Of a stretch of DNA of 64,000 bases, positions 26,499-35,410 are shown piece by piece. This DNA is from Oxynema aestuarii AP17 (lineage in GTDB: Bacteria > Cyanobacteriota > Cyanobacteriia > Cyanobacteriales > Laspinemataceae). The stretch lies in NCBI RefSeq assembly GCF_012295525.1, contig NZ_CP051167.1:372001-436000 (forward strand). The letters run 5' to 3'. Within the stretch, counting starts at the first letter, position 1. Each line of letters starts with the position of its first letter. Position numbers and translations under genes: made by a program. Below the pieces are notes generated by a model. The model was not told the origin of the DNA. It did not search any database and worked only from the letters and a program-made list of their open reading frames with translations.

Positions 26499-26816
26499 TT
26501 AGTAGCGACGGGAGAAATTGCGGCTTTTACCGCCCCAGTTACCGCCGCCACCACCACCGGAGGAGCGCTTGTCGGTGCGGGGTTTGGCCTTATTCACCTT
26601 GAGGGTGCGCTCCATCCACTCAGCTTCATCCAAACTTTCGATCGCTGCGTCTTCTTCTTCCTCGGTTTCCATCTCGACGAAGGCAAAACCGCGTACTCGT
26701 CCAGTTTCGCGATCGACGGGCATGTGAACTCGCTTGACCGAACCGTATTCTGCAAAAACACTGTTGAGATCGTCTTCCGTGACTTGGAAGGAAAGGTTAC
26801 CGACGTAAACCGTCAT
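26499..26816 (-). CDS. rbp: RRM-type RNA-binding protein (Rbp)
   Basis: 105 aa, GAGGTAAG site upstream of ATG. One RNA-recognition motif covers 1-80: RNP2 is VYVGNLSF (3-10) and RNP1 is RGFAFVEM (about 43-50). A glycine-rich tail (SSGGGGGGNWGGKSRNFSRRY) follows. Cyanobacterial Rbps of this kind bind U-rich RNA and are often cold-induced. Some also help localise thylakoid-protein mRNAs. The paired rpsU downstream supports the cold-regulated type. Confidence 0.95.
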   Translation of the reverse strand: MTVYVGNLSFQVTEDDLNSVFAEYGSVKRVHMPVDRETGRVRGFAFVEMETEEEEDAAIESLDEAEWMERTLKVNKAKPRTDKRSSGGGGGGNWGGKSRNFSRRY

Positions 26817-26989
26817 GAACTTACCTCAGAAATTAAATAGGGTGTGGAGATTTGAAATTCGGAGGTAAGTCTACAAATCTGACACTAAACAGAAACAAGT
26901 CTTCTAATGCGAGCAAGAACTCAGCCACCGATATCTAATCTAAGAACTCAATCCTACCACAGCGATCTTGGCTCTGGCAAGATAAGGGG

Positions 26990-27024
26990 TTTAGATTTTA
27001 GATTTTAGATTTTAGATTTTAGAT
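26990..27024. repeat. Heptamer repeat TTTAGAT, five perfect copies
   Basis: Five head-to-tail TTTAGAT units with no mismatches, upstream of the rbp leader. An STRR-type repeat. A looser version of the same unit occurs near 14490-14520, just upstream of the STAND gene. Confidence 0.85.
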
Positions 27025-27361
27025 TTCTTTTTATCTAGATCTCCCTCGAATTGCCAAGAGGAAAGAGGAGCGATTTGTTGTCGAATTCATCATTTATAGC
27101 GACTTTTTCTTAAAATCACTACTTTTCGATCGCCCCTCCCTCGGCGGCGATCGCTTGTATCCTCTTACCTTCCTAGAAAACGGGTAAAGTTTTCACACTA
27201 AAGGTAAAAAGTATTTATTTTAAATATAAAAATTCGGGCAGAATAGAAACATCGAGAGCATTGGGGTCGTTTGATGCTCTGGCGATTACCTTTACCTGCT
27301 CTCAAACAAGGCTGTTAGTGTTGATGTTATACAGCATTTCCTCTGCTCTGCAAGATATTTA

Positions 27362-27403
27362 GATCCCCCTAAATCCCCCTTTTTAAGGGGGGATAGGGGG
27401 ATC
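27362..27403. repeat. Palindromic CCCCCTAAAT element
   Basis: GATCCCCCTAAATCCCCC is followed by TTTTTAA and then GGGGGGATAGGGGGATC. The arms are complementary apart from one or two bases. It is the complete form of the half-element at 7329-7372 and related to the one that interrupts tnpB. Confidence 0.7.
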
Positions 27404-27509
27404 GGTACTGTAACTCATCAGACGCCCGAGTGCTGGAAACAGTCTCTAAGACTTTTGACTTCTTCTTTTTCGACTCAATTCTAGTGATTTTTGATGGACC
27501 TCTTGCCCC

Positions 27510-28490
27510 TCACCGAGTTTGAAAAATATTCTGTACCATTTGCTTGTCCAAACTTTCGGAAACGCGATCGAGTTCGGCCATTTCGCCCGCATCTAATTGC
27601 CAACCTAATGCCCCGATATTCTGCTTGGCTTGCTCCAAAGTTTTAGCCCCTGGAATCGGAATCGCCCCCTTACCAATACACCAATTCAGAGCCACTTGTG
27701 CCATGGTTTTCTGGCGCGATCGCGCGATCGCCCGCAGACAATCTAACAGGGGATCGATCGCCGGGAATAACTGCTTGCAGAGAAACCCTCGCAACCCTTT
27801 CGGATACGGTCCGTTCGCCGAATATTTCCCAGTCAACAAACCCAACGCCAGGGGACTGTAAGCAATCAATTGAATACCCAACTCGTCGCAAATCTCTTTT
27901 ACATTTAATTCGCTGACCGGATAGGTTGAAAGCAAAGAATACTGAACCTGTAACGTTGCAATCGGCACCCCGCGATCGCGGAATCTTTGATAAACTTTCT
28001 GCAATCGTTTCGGTCCGTAATTCGACAGTCCGACCGCCTTAACTTCGCCGCGATCGTACAAATCCGCCAAGCCATCTAACAAGGCCCATTCTTGCCAAGG
28101 AGCGTAATTCGCCGTAGACCAATGCATCTGCACCAAATCCACCTTTCTCCCCAAACGACGGGCCGAACCTTCACACGCCGACGCCATCGAACTTCGGGTC
28201 AACCGCCAAGGATAAGCCGCCAATTTCGTTGCAATACAAATGCGGTCTGCATTCGACCCGCGATAGGTATTGGCAAATTGACCTAATAATTCCTCGCTGC
28301 GTCCTTTGAGTCGTCCCGTTCCGTAAGAATCGCCCGTATCGAATAAGGTGACCCCGTAAGCGACACATAAATCGAACACGGCGTGCAATTGGTCGTCCAT
28401 CCTGGGATCGTAGTCCCACAGCAATCGGTTTCCCCAGGCCCAGGTTCCGCAACCCATTGTCGGTAAGGCGAGTTGGTTGGCAGTTGACAT
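27510..28490 (-). CDS. Aldo/keto reductase
   Basis: 326 aa from the ATG at 28490 (MSTANQLALPTMGCGTWAWGN). Upstream in-frame starts add only low-complexity sequence. The catalytic tetrad of the AKR superfamily is visible: D and Y in LFDTGDSYGTG, K in IATKLAAYPW, and H in LVQMHW. The NADPH-binding end (CIGKGAIPIPGAKTLEQAKQNIGALGW) is intact. It reduces an unknown carbonyl substrate in the cytoplasm. Similar cyanobacterial and plant proteins include pyridoxal-reductase-like AKRs. Confidence 0.93.
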   Translation of the reverse strand: MSTANQLALPTMGCGTWAWGNRLLWDYDPRMDDQLHAVFDLCVAYGVTLFDTGDSYGTGRLKGRSEELLGQFANTYRGSNADRICIATKLAAYPWRLTRSSMASACEGSARRLGRKVDLVQMHWSTANYAPWQEWALLDGLADLYDRGEVKAVGLSNYGPKRLQKVYQRFRDRGVPIATLQVQYSLLSTYPVSELNVKEICDELGIQLIAYSPLALGLLTGKYSANGPYPKGLRGFLCKQLFPAIDPLLDCLRAIARSRQKTMAQVALNWCIGKGAIPIPGAKTLEQAKQNIGALGWQLDAGEMAELDRVSESLDKQMVQNIFQTR

Positions 28491-28621
28491 CGTGCAGTTA
28501 TCTCGATTTTCCGTTTCTTTAGAATACCCAATTGCGGGCAAATTGGCGATCGCCCGTTGAAATCGATCGCGGGGCGATCGAAATTGAAGGATTTCGCACA
28601 AATCGCGGAATTGAATTAAAA

Positions 28622-29251
28622 TTAGCGTGCCGCTTGCAACGCTTTTAAATCGCCATTACAAATCAGTTTGAGATTGCGAGTAATTTTGTCGATGTCCCAA
28701 TTCCACCAACTAATTTTTATCAGTTCTTCAATCGTTTGTGGGTCAAATCGTTTGCGGATTTCGCGGGCGGGATTGCCGCCGACAACGGTATAGGGTTCGA
28801 CACTTTTCGTGACGACCGATTGACTGGCAACGATCGCCCCGTCCCCGATCCGAACTCCCGGCATAATCGTCGCGCCATAACCGATCCAAACATCGTTACC
28901 GATGCAGGTATTGCCTTTATCCGGCCACGATTCGGGCATGGCCACTTCCCAACCTTGTCCAAACACGGGAAAGGGATAATTGGTGAACCAGTCAGTGCGA
29001 TGATTGCCGCCGTTCATGATGAATTTGACATCGGAGGCGATCGCGCAAAATTTACCGATCGTTAATTTATCCCCAATAAAGTCAAAATGGTAGAGAACAT
29101 TGCGCTCGAAGTTTTCGGGATTCTCGAAATCGTCGTAATAGGTATAGTCGCCGACGATAATATTGGGATTGGTAATAATATTTTTGAGATAGACGAGCCG
29201 AGTTTGGCCGGGGAGGGGATATTTTCGAGCGGGGGACGGTCCGTAGGTCAT
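28622..29251 (-). CDS. CatB/Vat-type hexapeptide O-acetyltransferase
   Basis: 209 aa of left-handed beta-helix type. Family features include [14 protein letters not shown] near 35, [30 protein letters not shown] (catalytic His in GGNHR near 83), [53 protein letters not shown], and the terminal helix. Known members acetylate virginiamycin or chloramphenicol. Chromosomal copies have unknown natural substrates, so resistance should not be assumed. It follows an aldo/keto reductase on the same strand. Confidence 0.92.
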   Translation of the reverse strand: MTYGPSPARKYPLPGQTRLVYLKNIITNPNIIVGDYTYYDDFENPENFERNVLYHFDFIGDKLTIGKFCAIASDVKFIMNGGNHRTDWFTNYPFPVFGQGWEVAMPESWPDKGNTCIGNDVWIGYGATIMPGVRIGDGAIVASQSVVTKSVEPYTVVGGNPAREIRKRFDPQTIEELIKISWWNWDIDKITRNLKLICNGDLKALQAAR

Positions 29252-29372
29252 GGCGATCGCCTGTTAAAACAGAATCAAATAGAAAAGTATCGAGTCTTAT
29301 TAAAGCCGATCTGAGCCCGATTGAGATCGGGATAATGGGAATGGCGCTGATGCGAAGTTTGGGAAAAGAACA

Positions 29373-31295
29373 ATGGTGCGTTTAAAAGGGTGGCAAAGTC
29401 TGATTTTAGCGATGCCGATCGCCGCGATCGTCATTTTCCTGTTAGTGGCGGCAGGTTGGCAGATCCACGAGTGGCGAATTAACTGGATTTGGGCCATTTT
29501 CACCCTCATTTTCGTCGGTTGGCGCTGGTTGCTGGTACGCTGGACGCGATCGGGGGTGGCGCAAGTGGAAGCGGCGATCGCCCAAGTGAGTCAAGAGCTC
29601 GAAAGCGTCACGGAACGAGCGCCCCAAGCGATGACGGACAAAGAAGCGACCCAAAAAGTCGAAGCCGTCTTGCGCGAGAGTTTGCAAGCGGCGCGGGAAG
29701 ATCCGCCGATTTGGGAAGATTGGCAGCAATTTTGGCAACGGGCGCAAGATCTCGTCGTGGCGATCGCCAATATTTACCATCCCGAGGTCAAATATCCCCT
29801 TTTAAATATCTACATTCCCCAGGCTTACGGGTTAATTCGCGGCACCGTGGACGACGTGGATCGCTGGATGCAGCAGCTTTCCCCAGTTCTCAATCAAGTC
29901 ACCGTCGGCCAAGCCTACCAAGGGTATCAAATGTATCAAAAATTGGAGCCGTCGGCGCGCAAGTTGTGGCAAGCGTGGGGGTGGGCCCAGTGGATTTTGA
30001 ATCCGGCGGCGGCGTTAGCCCGTCAGGCGAGCCAGAAAAGCAGTTCTCGGGCCGAACGGGAGTTAGTGGTCAATTTGAGCCAAATGGCGCGGGAAGCGGC
30101 CTTACGCAATCTCGCACGGCAGGCGATCGCCCTGTACGGAGAGAGTACGCCGCCGGAGTTGGAAGCGGTCAGTGCGCCACAAAAGTTACCGGAGGCGAAG
30201 ACCCAAACGTTACGCGAAATTCTCGATCGCGCCGAACCCGCGACCGAAATTGTGGAAAAACCCGTGAATATCCTGCTCGTCGGGCGCACGGGGGCGGGGA
30301 AAAGTAGTGCGATCAATACTTTGTTTGACGCCGATCTGGCTGAAATCGACGTTTTACCGAGTACGGACCGGATCGCAAGTTATCAATGGGAGGCGCAGAC
30401 CGGGGAACGCCTGAGCTTGTGGGATACGCCGGGTTACGAACAGGTGAATCGGCCCGAATTGCGCGAGATGGTGTTGGAGTATGCGAAAACGGCGGATTTA
30501 TTGCTGCTGGTGACTCCGGCGTTGGATCCGGCGTTGCAGATGGATGTGGACTTTTTGGAGGAGATCCGATCGCAGGTGCCGGATTTGCGGGCGATCGCGA
30601 TCGTCACCCAAGTAGACCGCCTGCGTCCGATGCGGGAGTGGGAACCGCCCTATGATTGGGTATTCGGCGATCGCCAGAAAGAAGTGGCGATCCGCGAAGC
30701 GACCCAATACCGCCTCGAACAGTTTGGGGATCGCTGCGATCGCGTGCTGCCTTTGGTGAGTGCAGATCCGGGGAGCAATCGCGCGGCGTGGAACGTCGAA
30801 GCCCTTTCTATAGAGCTTATTGAGGCGATCGAACCAGCCAAACAAGACCGACTCGCCCGCTTCTTGCGCGATCGCGAGACTCGCACGGCGGCGGCAGCGA
30901 AAATTATCGACCGCTACACGTTCCAAATGACCACGACTCAGGGACTTGCCGCCTTTCTCAAAAGTCCGATTTTGCAATTTCTTTCCACGTTATCCACCGG
31001 GTCGCCGTCCCTGGCTTATCTGCTGGCGGAACAAATTCCTGTGGAACAATTGCCCGTGGTTATCGGTAAATTGCAGATGGCTTACGACCTGTTTAATTTG
31101 TTAAAAGAAGAGCGCGGCGATCGCAACTTCGATTTACTCGCTTTGTGGCCCGTCCTGCGCGATAACAGTGCATCTCCCGATCGCAACGCCTGGGCCTTCG
31201 GTCATGCCTTTGTCGAATATTGGATGGAAAATCTCAGTTCCGACGCGTTGAAAGCTCGGTTTAAAGGATATTTGGAGCGTCAAGAATCATCTTAA
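29373..31295 (+). CDS. Membrane-anchored Era/YfjP-like GTPase
   Basis: 640 aa. Two N-terminal membrane helices (about 10-32 and 36-53) precede a helical region (about 60-275) and a GTPase domain: G1 GRTGAGKSS near 303, G3 DTPG near 353, G4 TQVD near 412. A long helical C-terminal domain follows, including a moderately hydrophobic stretch (FLSTLSTGSPSLAYLLAEQIP). Relatives are annotated as 50S ribosome-binding or dynamin-like GTPases, with unclear function. The small gene at 31326 starts 30 bases downstream and is probably co-transcribed. Confidence 0.85.
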   Translation: MVRLKGWQSLILAMPIAAIVIFLLVAAGWQIHEWRINWIWAIFTLIFVGWRWLLVRWTRSGVAQVEAAIAQVSQELESVTERAPQAMTDKEATQKVEAVLRESLQAAREDPPIWEDWQQFWQRAQDLVVAIANIYHPEVKYPLLNIYIPQAYGLIRGTVDDVDRWMQQLSPVLNQVTVGQAYQGYQMYQKLEPSARKLWQAWGWAQWILNPAAALARQASQKSSSRAERELVVNLSQMAREAALRNLARQAIALYGESTPPELEAVSAPQKLPEAKTQTLREILDRAEPATEIVEKPVNILLVGRTGAGKSSAINTLFDADLAEIDVLPSTDRIASYQWEAQTGERLSLWDTPGYEQVNRPELREMVLEYAKTADLLLLVTPALDPALQMDVDFLEEIRSQVPDLRAIAIVTQVDRLRPMREWEPPYDWVFGDRQKEVAIREATQYRLEQFGDRCDRVLPLVSADPGSNRAAWNVEALSIELIEAIEPAKQDRLARFLRDRETRTAAAAKIIDRYTFQMTTTQGLAAFLKSPILQFLSTLSTGSPSLAYLLAEQIPVEQLPVVIGKLQMAYDLFNLLKEERGDRNFDLLALWPVLRDNSASPDRNAWAFGHAFVEYWMENLSSDALKARFKGYLERQESS

Positions 31296-31325
31296 ATAGA
31301 GATAACCCATGCGATCGCTGGAGTC

Positions 31326-31625
31326 ATGAAAGATCTTTTCGAGAATTTACCTCTCTCTTTTGCAGGCATTGCCATCTCAATCATTCTAGCCATTCTCTGG
31401 CTGACAACCGACCTAAAATTAACCCGCCATCTGTACGGAAGCGCACCTAAAGATCGAAGGAGCTGCCCCGAAAATTATCCGATTCGAGCCGACAAAACCG
31501 ACAGGTATTACTATTTAAAACACGAACGCATCCGTCTCGAAGTTGATTGGTGTTTTGAAGATGAAAAAACAGCTAGAAAAGAAGGATTTATTCGCGCACC
31601 AGAACAATATAGAAAAATGAGATAA
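31326..31625 (+). CDS. Small membrane protein of unknown function
   Basis: 99 aa, ATG with a nearby GGAG. One N-terminal membrane helix (SFAGIAISIILAILWLTT, about 12-29), then a charged, soluble C terminus with YYYLKHERIRLEVDWCFEDEKTARKEGFI. I recognise no family. Position, 30 bases after the GTPase gene, suggests one operon. Confidence 0.6.
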   Translation: MKDLFENLPLSFAGIAISIILAILWLTTDLKLTRHLYGSAPKDRRSCPENYPIRADKTDRYYYLKHERIRLEVDWCFEDEKTARKEGFIRAPEQYRKMR

Positions 31626-32289
31626 ATATAGCTATTTTAAACTGAATACGATCGATTTTTAATAGAAATACCAGGTTCGTAAGAATCTTGTTGTAAAACC
31701 ATAAAAGTTTGCTGGCCCATACGTTTTTTTGATTAACTTAATTGTCTGGTTAATCCACTCTCCCACTCCCTTGGTCGTTCGTTTGTCAAAATAATACCGA
31801 TTTTCAAAAATAATGATAAAAATCTAGTAAGGACACGGCAATGCCGTGTCCTTACATAAGCGAATATTTCATCGATAACTAATAACTCAATTTTAATAAC
31901 TTTTGTTATAAAATAAAGTGATAAATTAAATGAAATTTTATTAATTCTCCAATTTTACTTGCAAAATTTGTATTTTATTTTTATCACAAAAACAATCTCA
32001 TCGTTTTCAACAGAAGAATTCAGGCATTTTGTCTTTATCAGTCATCCGAAAATAGTATTTTCATGTGTTGTTTTGTCATAAGAACCCTAGAAGAGCCAAA
32101 TTTTATTTGATGGCTATTCTCGATCGGTAAACAGTGGGGGGCGATCGCCGCATAGATGATTCACCCCAATATTTAATAAGTTTTAATCCGATTTCGCCGT
32201 TACACTCATCAGATTCACCTCATTACTGTTCTAGATTAAAAGAACAAACAATAGATCTTAGATTTTATTCCCTCTTGCTTTTTCGCCCT
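31626..32289. other. AT-rich intergenic region
   Basis: A 664-base gap between convergent genes, markedly richer in A/T than its surroundings and nearly without HIP1 sites. Apart from the palindrome at 31827-31855 I see no gene and no recognisable RNA. Confidence 0.5.
31827..31855. repeat. Perfect 14-base-arm palindrome
   Basis: GTAAGGACACGGCA and TGCCGTGTCCTTAC flank a single A. It shares the GGACACG core with the palindrome at 56742-56771 and lies between convergent genes. Confidence 0.8.
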
Positions 32290-32955
32290 TTAATCCACCG
32301 GAAAATCGGGAATAGTTCCCGGATTTTGTTGTTTTTCTAAATAGCGGTATAACCCATAAACCATGTCCGATCGTGTCATCGGTTGTAACGGCGAGATCGA
32401 TTGAGTTCCTTCTAAATTAACTAATTCCTCGATTAAAGCCGTCGCGATCGCCTGTCGCGCCCAATAAGGAACGCGATCGCCGTCCGCATACCGTTTTAAA
32501 ATGCGATCGACTTCGGCATCACCTAACGGTAAAACGCCGTAAGCTTGGGTAAAAATTGCGAACCCTTCCGCGCGCGAGATCGGGCGATCGGGATAAAAAT
32601 ATCCCGGACGATAGCCACTCATAATTCCCGTTTTTACGACCCATTGAATATCGTCATACGCCCAATGAGCGGAACTGACATCGACTAACGAACTCGCCGC
32701 ATTTTCATCGACGATCGCCCGTTGTTGCAATTGAAACGTTTTCACTAAAATAGCGGCGAGTTCCGCCCGGGTGATGCCCCGTTCTCCATGAAAACTGCCG
32801 TCGGGATATTCACTCATCAATCCGGCGCCGATGACTCGTTGAATCGCCGCCTCGGACAATTGCGAAAGTCCGGGAAAAGAAATTGCTGGAATCAGGGCGA
32901 TCGCCCCTAATAAAATCAGAAAGTTTGCTTGTATTTTCTTCACGATCATTTTCAT
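32290..32955 (-). CDS. S-layer homology (SLH) domain protein
   Basis: 221 aa with an N-terminal signal peptide (KKIQANFLILLGAIALIPAISFPGLSQ). Three SLH-type segments fill the rest: IQRVIGAGLMSEYPDGSFHGERGITRAELAAILVKTF, WAYDDIQWVVKTGIMSGYRPGYFYPDRPISRAEGFAIFTQAYG and a weaker third ending PMTRSDMVYGLYRYL. SLH domains bind pyruvylated or other secondary cell-wall polymers. In cyanobacteria they occur in outer-membrane porins and periplasmic proteins. This one has SLH domains only, so it is likely periplasmic. Confidence 0.92.
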   Translation of the reverse strand: MKMIVKKIQANFLILLGAIALIPAISFPGLSQLSEAAIQRVIGAGLMSEYPDGSFHGERGITRAELAAILVKTFQLQQRAIVDENAASSLVDVSSAHWAYDDIQWVVKTGIMSGYRPGYFYPDRPISRAEGFAIFTQAYGVLPLGDAEVDRILKRYADGDRVPYWARQAIATALIEELVNLEGTQSISPLQPMTRSDMVYGLYRYLEKQQNPGTIPDFPVD

Positions 32956-33417
32956 CCAAATCGTTTGTGTTTCTTCTTTGATGTTTGTCCTTTCTCAATT
33001 GCCATTTCCCAATAGGCATTTCTGGATTGGCGTTGCTTTAGGGTTAATGCGATCGCAAACCGCCCCGGTCAGGGGAATCGTGCGATCGCTCCTCCCCAAT
33101 TGGGATCCTCCCCGCTTTGAGTTTCTCAAAAAATGGGCGACTCCAACACTCACCGGATTCCTCCCGCAAAAATGCCGATCTCGCCAACATCAACAAAATC
33201 GATATTTTACGTGGGTATAATTGCTTTTTGACAAAAAAGCCGTTATGCTTAGCAGCATTCCGCCAACAGAGGCGCAAGAGTCTCCGTGAGGATCTCAGTA
33301 TGTTCGCGTACAAATCGAAATCCGTATATCCACTGATGCAAAACGAGCGATTCCACCGATGAATTCTGCGTCACAGTCGCCCAAAATAAGCAGTAGTAGA
33401 GTACAGAGGACATCGAA
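32956..33417. other. Intergenic region, no gene seen
   Basis: 462 bases between divergent genes. Several short frames cross it but none has a ribosome site or a recognisable protein. It must contain the promoter of the SLH gene and of the 61-aa gene. An AGAGGA ribosome site for the latter is at about 33406-33411. Confidence 0.5.
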
Positions 33418-33603
33418 ATGCTGAGTAATAGCCAAATCCAAGAAGTCTTTATCAACGCCTCGCTTTCCCAGAAAGTTACGCATAGGGAATGGAACTTGCT
33501 GCAACACTTGATGCAAGCGCCGTTAAACCAAGAAGAGAAAAGAATGATTAGACGGATCGTCCATAGCGTCGATCGCGGTTGGTTTAGTTTGGTCGCCTCT
33601 TAG
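33418..33603 (+). CDS. Small hypothetical protein
   Basis: 61 aa, ATG with AGAGGA nicely spaced. The sequence is mostly helical (IQEVFINASLSQKVTHREWNLLQHLMQAPLNQEEKRMIRRIVHSVDRGW) with a well-formed helix-turn-helix-like spacing, and ends in WFSLVAS. It resembles short cyanobacterial proteins of unknown function. No membrane helix. The ribosome site and codon use support a real gene. Confidence 0.65.
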   Translation: MLSNSQIQEVFINASLSQKVTHREWNLLQHLMQAPLNQEEKRMIRRIVHSVDRGWFSLVAS

Positions 33604-33705
33604 ACTCGGATCGAATACCTATCTAGCGATTCGGTCGATCTGCGTCGGGGGTCAACCCACGGCGGGCGACCTTTTCCCTCCCCAACGATCGCGCCTGCTG
33701 CAACG

Positions 33706-35265
33706 CTATCGCCGTTTAGAAAAACTGACTAACGCAGCAACCAAACCTTCTAGCGTGTATTCTTCCGCCTCAATATCGACCCGACCGAAAGCGTCGCGAC
33801 AAGTTTGAGAGGTTTGCGGTCCGATGGAAGCAATACAAACCCCATTGAGTAAAGATTGCCAAGATTCAGCAGCGCGAACGCCCGGATGAGTGCGGGACTC
33901 GCGTTCTAATAGTTGAGCGAAGTATTTAACAGTTTTAGAACTCGCAAAGGTCACAATATCGACCTCGCCGCGTTGTAAGGCGTCCCACGCGGGAGGAGAA
34001 ATCGTTGCGGGACAGCCAGATTGGTAGGCGGCGACTTCTTCAACCTGCGCCCCCCGGTCGGTGAATTCGGCGACCAAGACCTCGCGACCGCCGGACTCGA
34101 CGCGGGGAAACAGAATTTTGAGACCTTCGAGATCGTCGGGAAAGGTTTCCACGAGAGAATCGGCGACATAATCCGGCGGGATGAAGTCGGCGACGAGAGA
34201 TCGCCCCTGTAGGACTTTCGCCGTTTTTTTGCCGACCACGGCAATTTTAAGATGAGCTAAGGCGCGGCAATCTTTACCCAAGCGAACGAGGCGATCGCAA
34301 AAATAGTCCACCCCATTCGCCGAAGTCAAAATCAGCCAGTCGAACTCGTGCAATTGCGCGATCGCGCGATCGAGACCGTCCCAACTCGACGGCGCCGTAA
34401 TTTCCAACGCAGGCATTTCGATCGCCCGCGCCCCCTCCCGAGTCAACAAATCGGTAAACGTACTCGACTGAGTCGCCGAACGAGTCACCAGAACCGTTTT
34501 ACCCGCCAAGGGCGCCCGAATTTGCGGGTTGAATCCTTGAGACAAGACCTCACACTCCTTTGCATACAACTGCTCTCGTAATTTGACCACATCGCCGACC
34601 ACCACCACCGCCGGAGAGAGCATTTCCCCGCGCGTGCGATCGAGAATATTGGCTAAACGGCCCGTCCACACCCGTTGAGCTTCCGTTCCGGCGGCGCGTA
34701 CGATCGCGATCGGAGTTTGCGACGACTTCCCCCAGCGTTGCAACTGCCAGAGAATCTGCCCTAATTGGCGCGTTCCCATTAAAATAACCAACGTGGGCAG
34801 TTGGGCGATCGCCTCCCAATTCAAACTCTCGGGATCGTGACCGCTTAACACCGCAAAGCAGGAACTCAACACCGGATCGGTCAACGGAATCCCCGCCAAT
34901 TCCGGCGCCGCCAACACCGACGAAATCCCCGGAACCACCTCAAAGGGACAGCCCGCCGCATTCAGTGCCTCGATTTCCGAACTGCAGCGCCCGAACACGA
35001 ACGGATCCCCGCCCTTGAGACGCACCACCGCCTTACCGCGCAAACCCTGTTCCACCAACAGGCGATCGATCTCCACCTGGGACCAACTCGGCTGACCCCC
35101 CCGTTTCCCGACGTAGAGGCGATCGCAATCCGGCGGCGTCAACCCCAACACCCCCTCATCGACCAGCGCATCGTAAATCAGCACTTGCGCCCGTTCTAAA
35201 ACTTGGCGTCCGCGTACCGTCAGATACGCCGCATCCCCCAATCCGGCGCCGACGAGATAAACCAT
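33706..35265 (-). CDS. cobA-hemD: Fused uroporphyrinogen-III C-methyltransferase / uroporphyrinogen-III synthase
   Basis: 519 aa from the ATG at 35265 (MVYLVGAGLGDAAYLT), preceded by AAAGG. Residues 1-250 are a SUMT: GAGLGDAAYLTVRG, VRLKGGDPFVFGR, EVVPGISS and AVVVVGDVV. They make precorrin-2 from uroporphyrinogen III using S-adenosylmethionine. Residues about 262-519 are HemD: GKTVLVTRSATQSSTFTDLL, LTSANGVDYF, FPRVESGGREVL, TFASSKTVKYF and ASIGPQTSQTCRDAFG. They cyclise hydroxymethylbilane to uroporphyrinogen III. The fusion places the tetrapyrrole branch point to siroheme/cobalamin and heme/chlorophyll in one chain. A lengthened start would be unlike family members. Confidence 0.93.
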   Translation of the reverse strand: MVYLVGAGLGDAAYLTVRGRQVLERAQVLIYDALVDEGVLGLTPPDCDRLYVGKRGGQPSWSQVEIDRLLVEQGLRGKAVVRLKGGDPFVFGRCSSEIEALNAAGCPFEVVPGISSVLAAPELAGIPLTDPVLSSCFAVLSGHDPESLNWEAIAQLPTLVILMGTRQLGQILWQLQRWGKSSQTPIAIVRAAGTEAQRVWTGRLANILDRTRGEMLSPAVVVVGDVVKLREQLYAKECEVLSQGFNPQIRAPLAGKTVLVTRSATQSSTFTDLLTREGARAIEMPALEITAPSSWDGLDRAIAQLHEFDWLILTSANGVDYFCDRLVRLGKDCRALAHLKIAVVGKKTAKVLQGRSLVADFIPPDYVADSLVETFPDDLEGLKILFPRVESGGREVLVAEFTDRGAQVEEVAAYQSGCPATISPPAWDALQRGEVDIVTFASSKTVKYFAQLLERESRTHPGVRAAESWQSLLNGVCIASIGPQTSQTCRDAFGRVDIEAEEYTLEGLVAALVSFSKRR

Positions 35266-35410
35266 GCCTTTGACTCGGGAAGCAGACGCATCATTCACTT
35301 GGGTTTTCCAAAAACAACAGTCAATATAGTATCTTCGATGGGGAAGCTCAAGGCGATCGCCCGTCGCTCTCCCCGTCAACATCGCCCGTTTTCATTCAAA
35401 TTCCCGCTTT

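Larger units (their letters stand above)
26817..27509. other. 693-base intergenic region
   Basis: No gene is supported here. The part next to rbp (26817-26990) is AT-rich and probably encodes a long rbp leader, as in other cold-regulated Rbp genes. Five perfect TTTAGAT heptamers lie at 26990-27024, HIP1 sites at about 27125-27155, and a G/C-run palindrome at 27362-27403. Confidence 0.6.

Noticed and set aside
28622-29251. Antibiotic-resistance gene (vat/cat)
   Set aside because: The hexapeptide family is broad and chromosomal. Nothing in the context indicates mobility or resistance.
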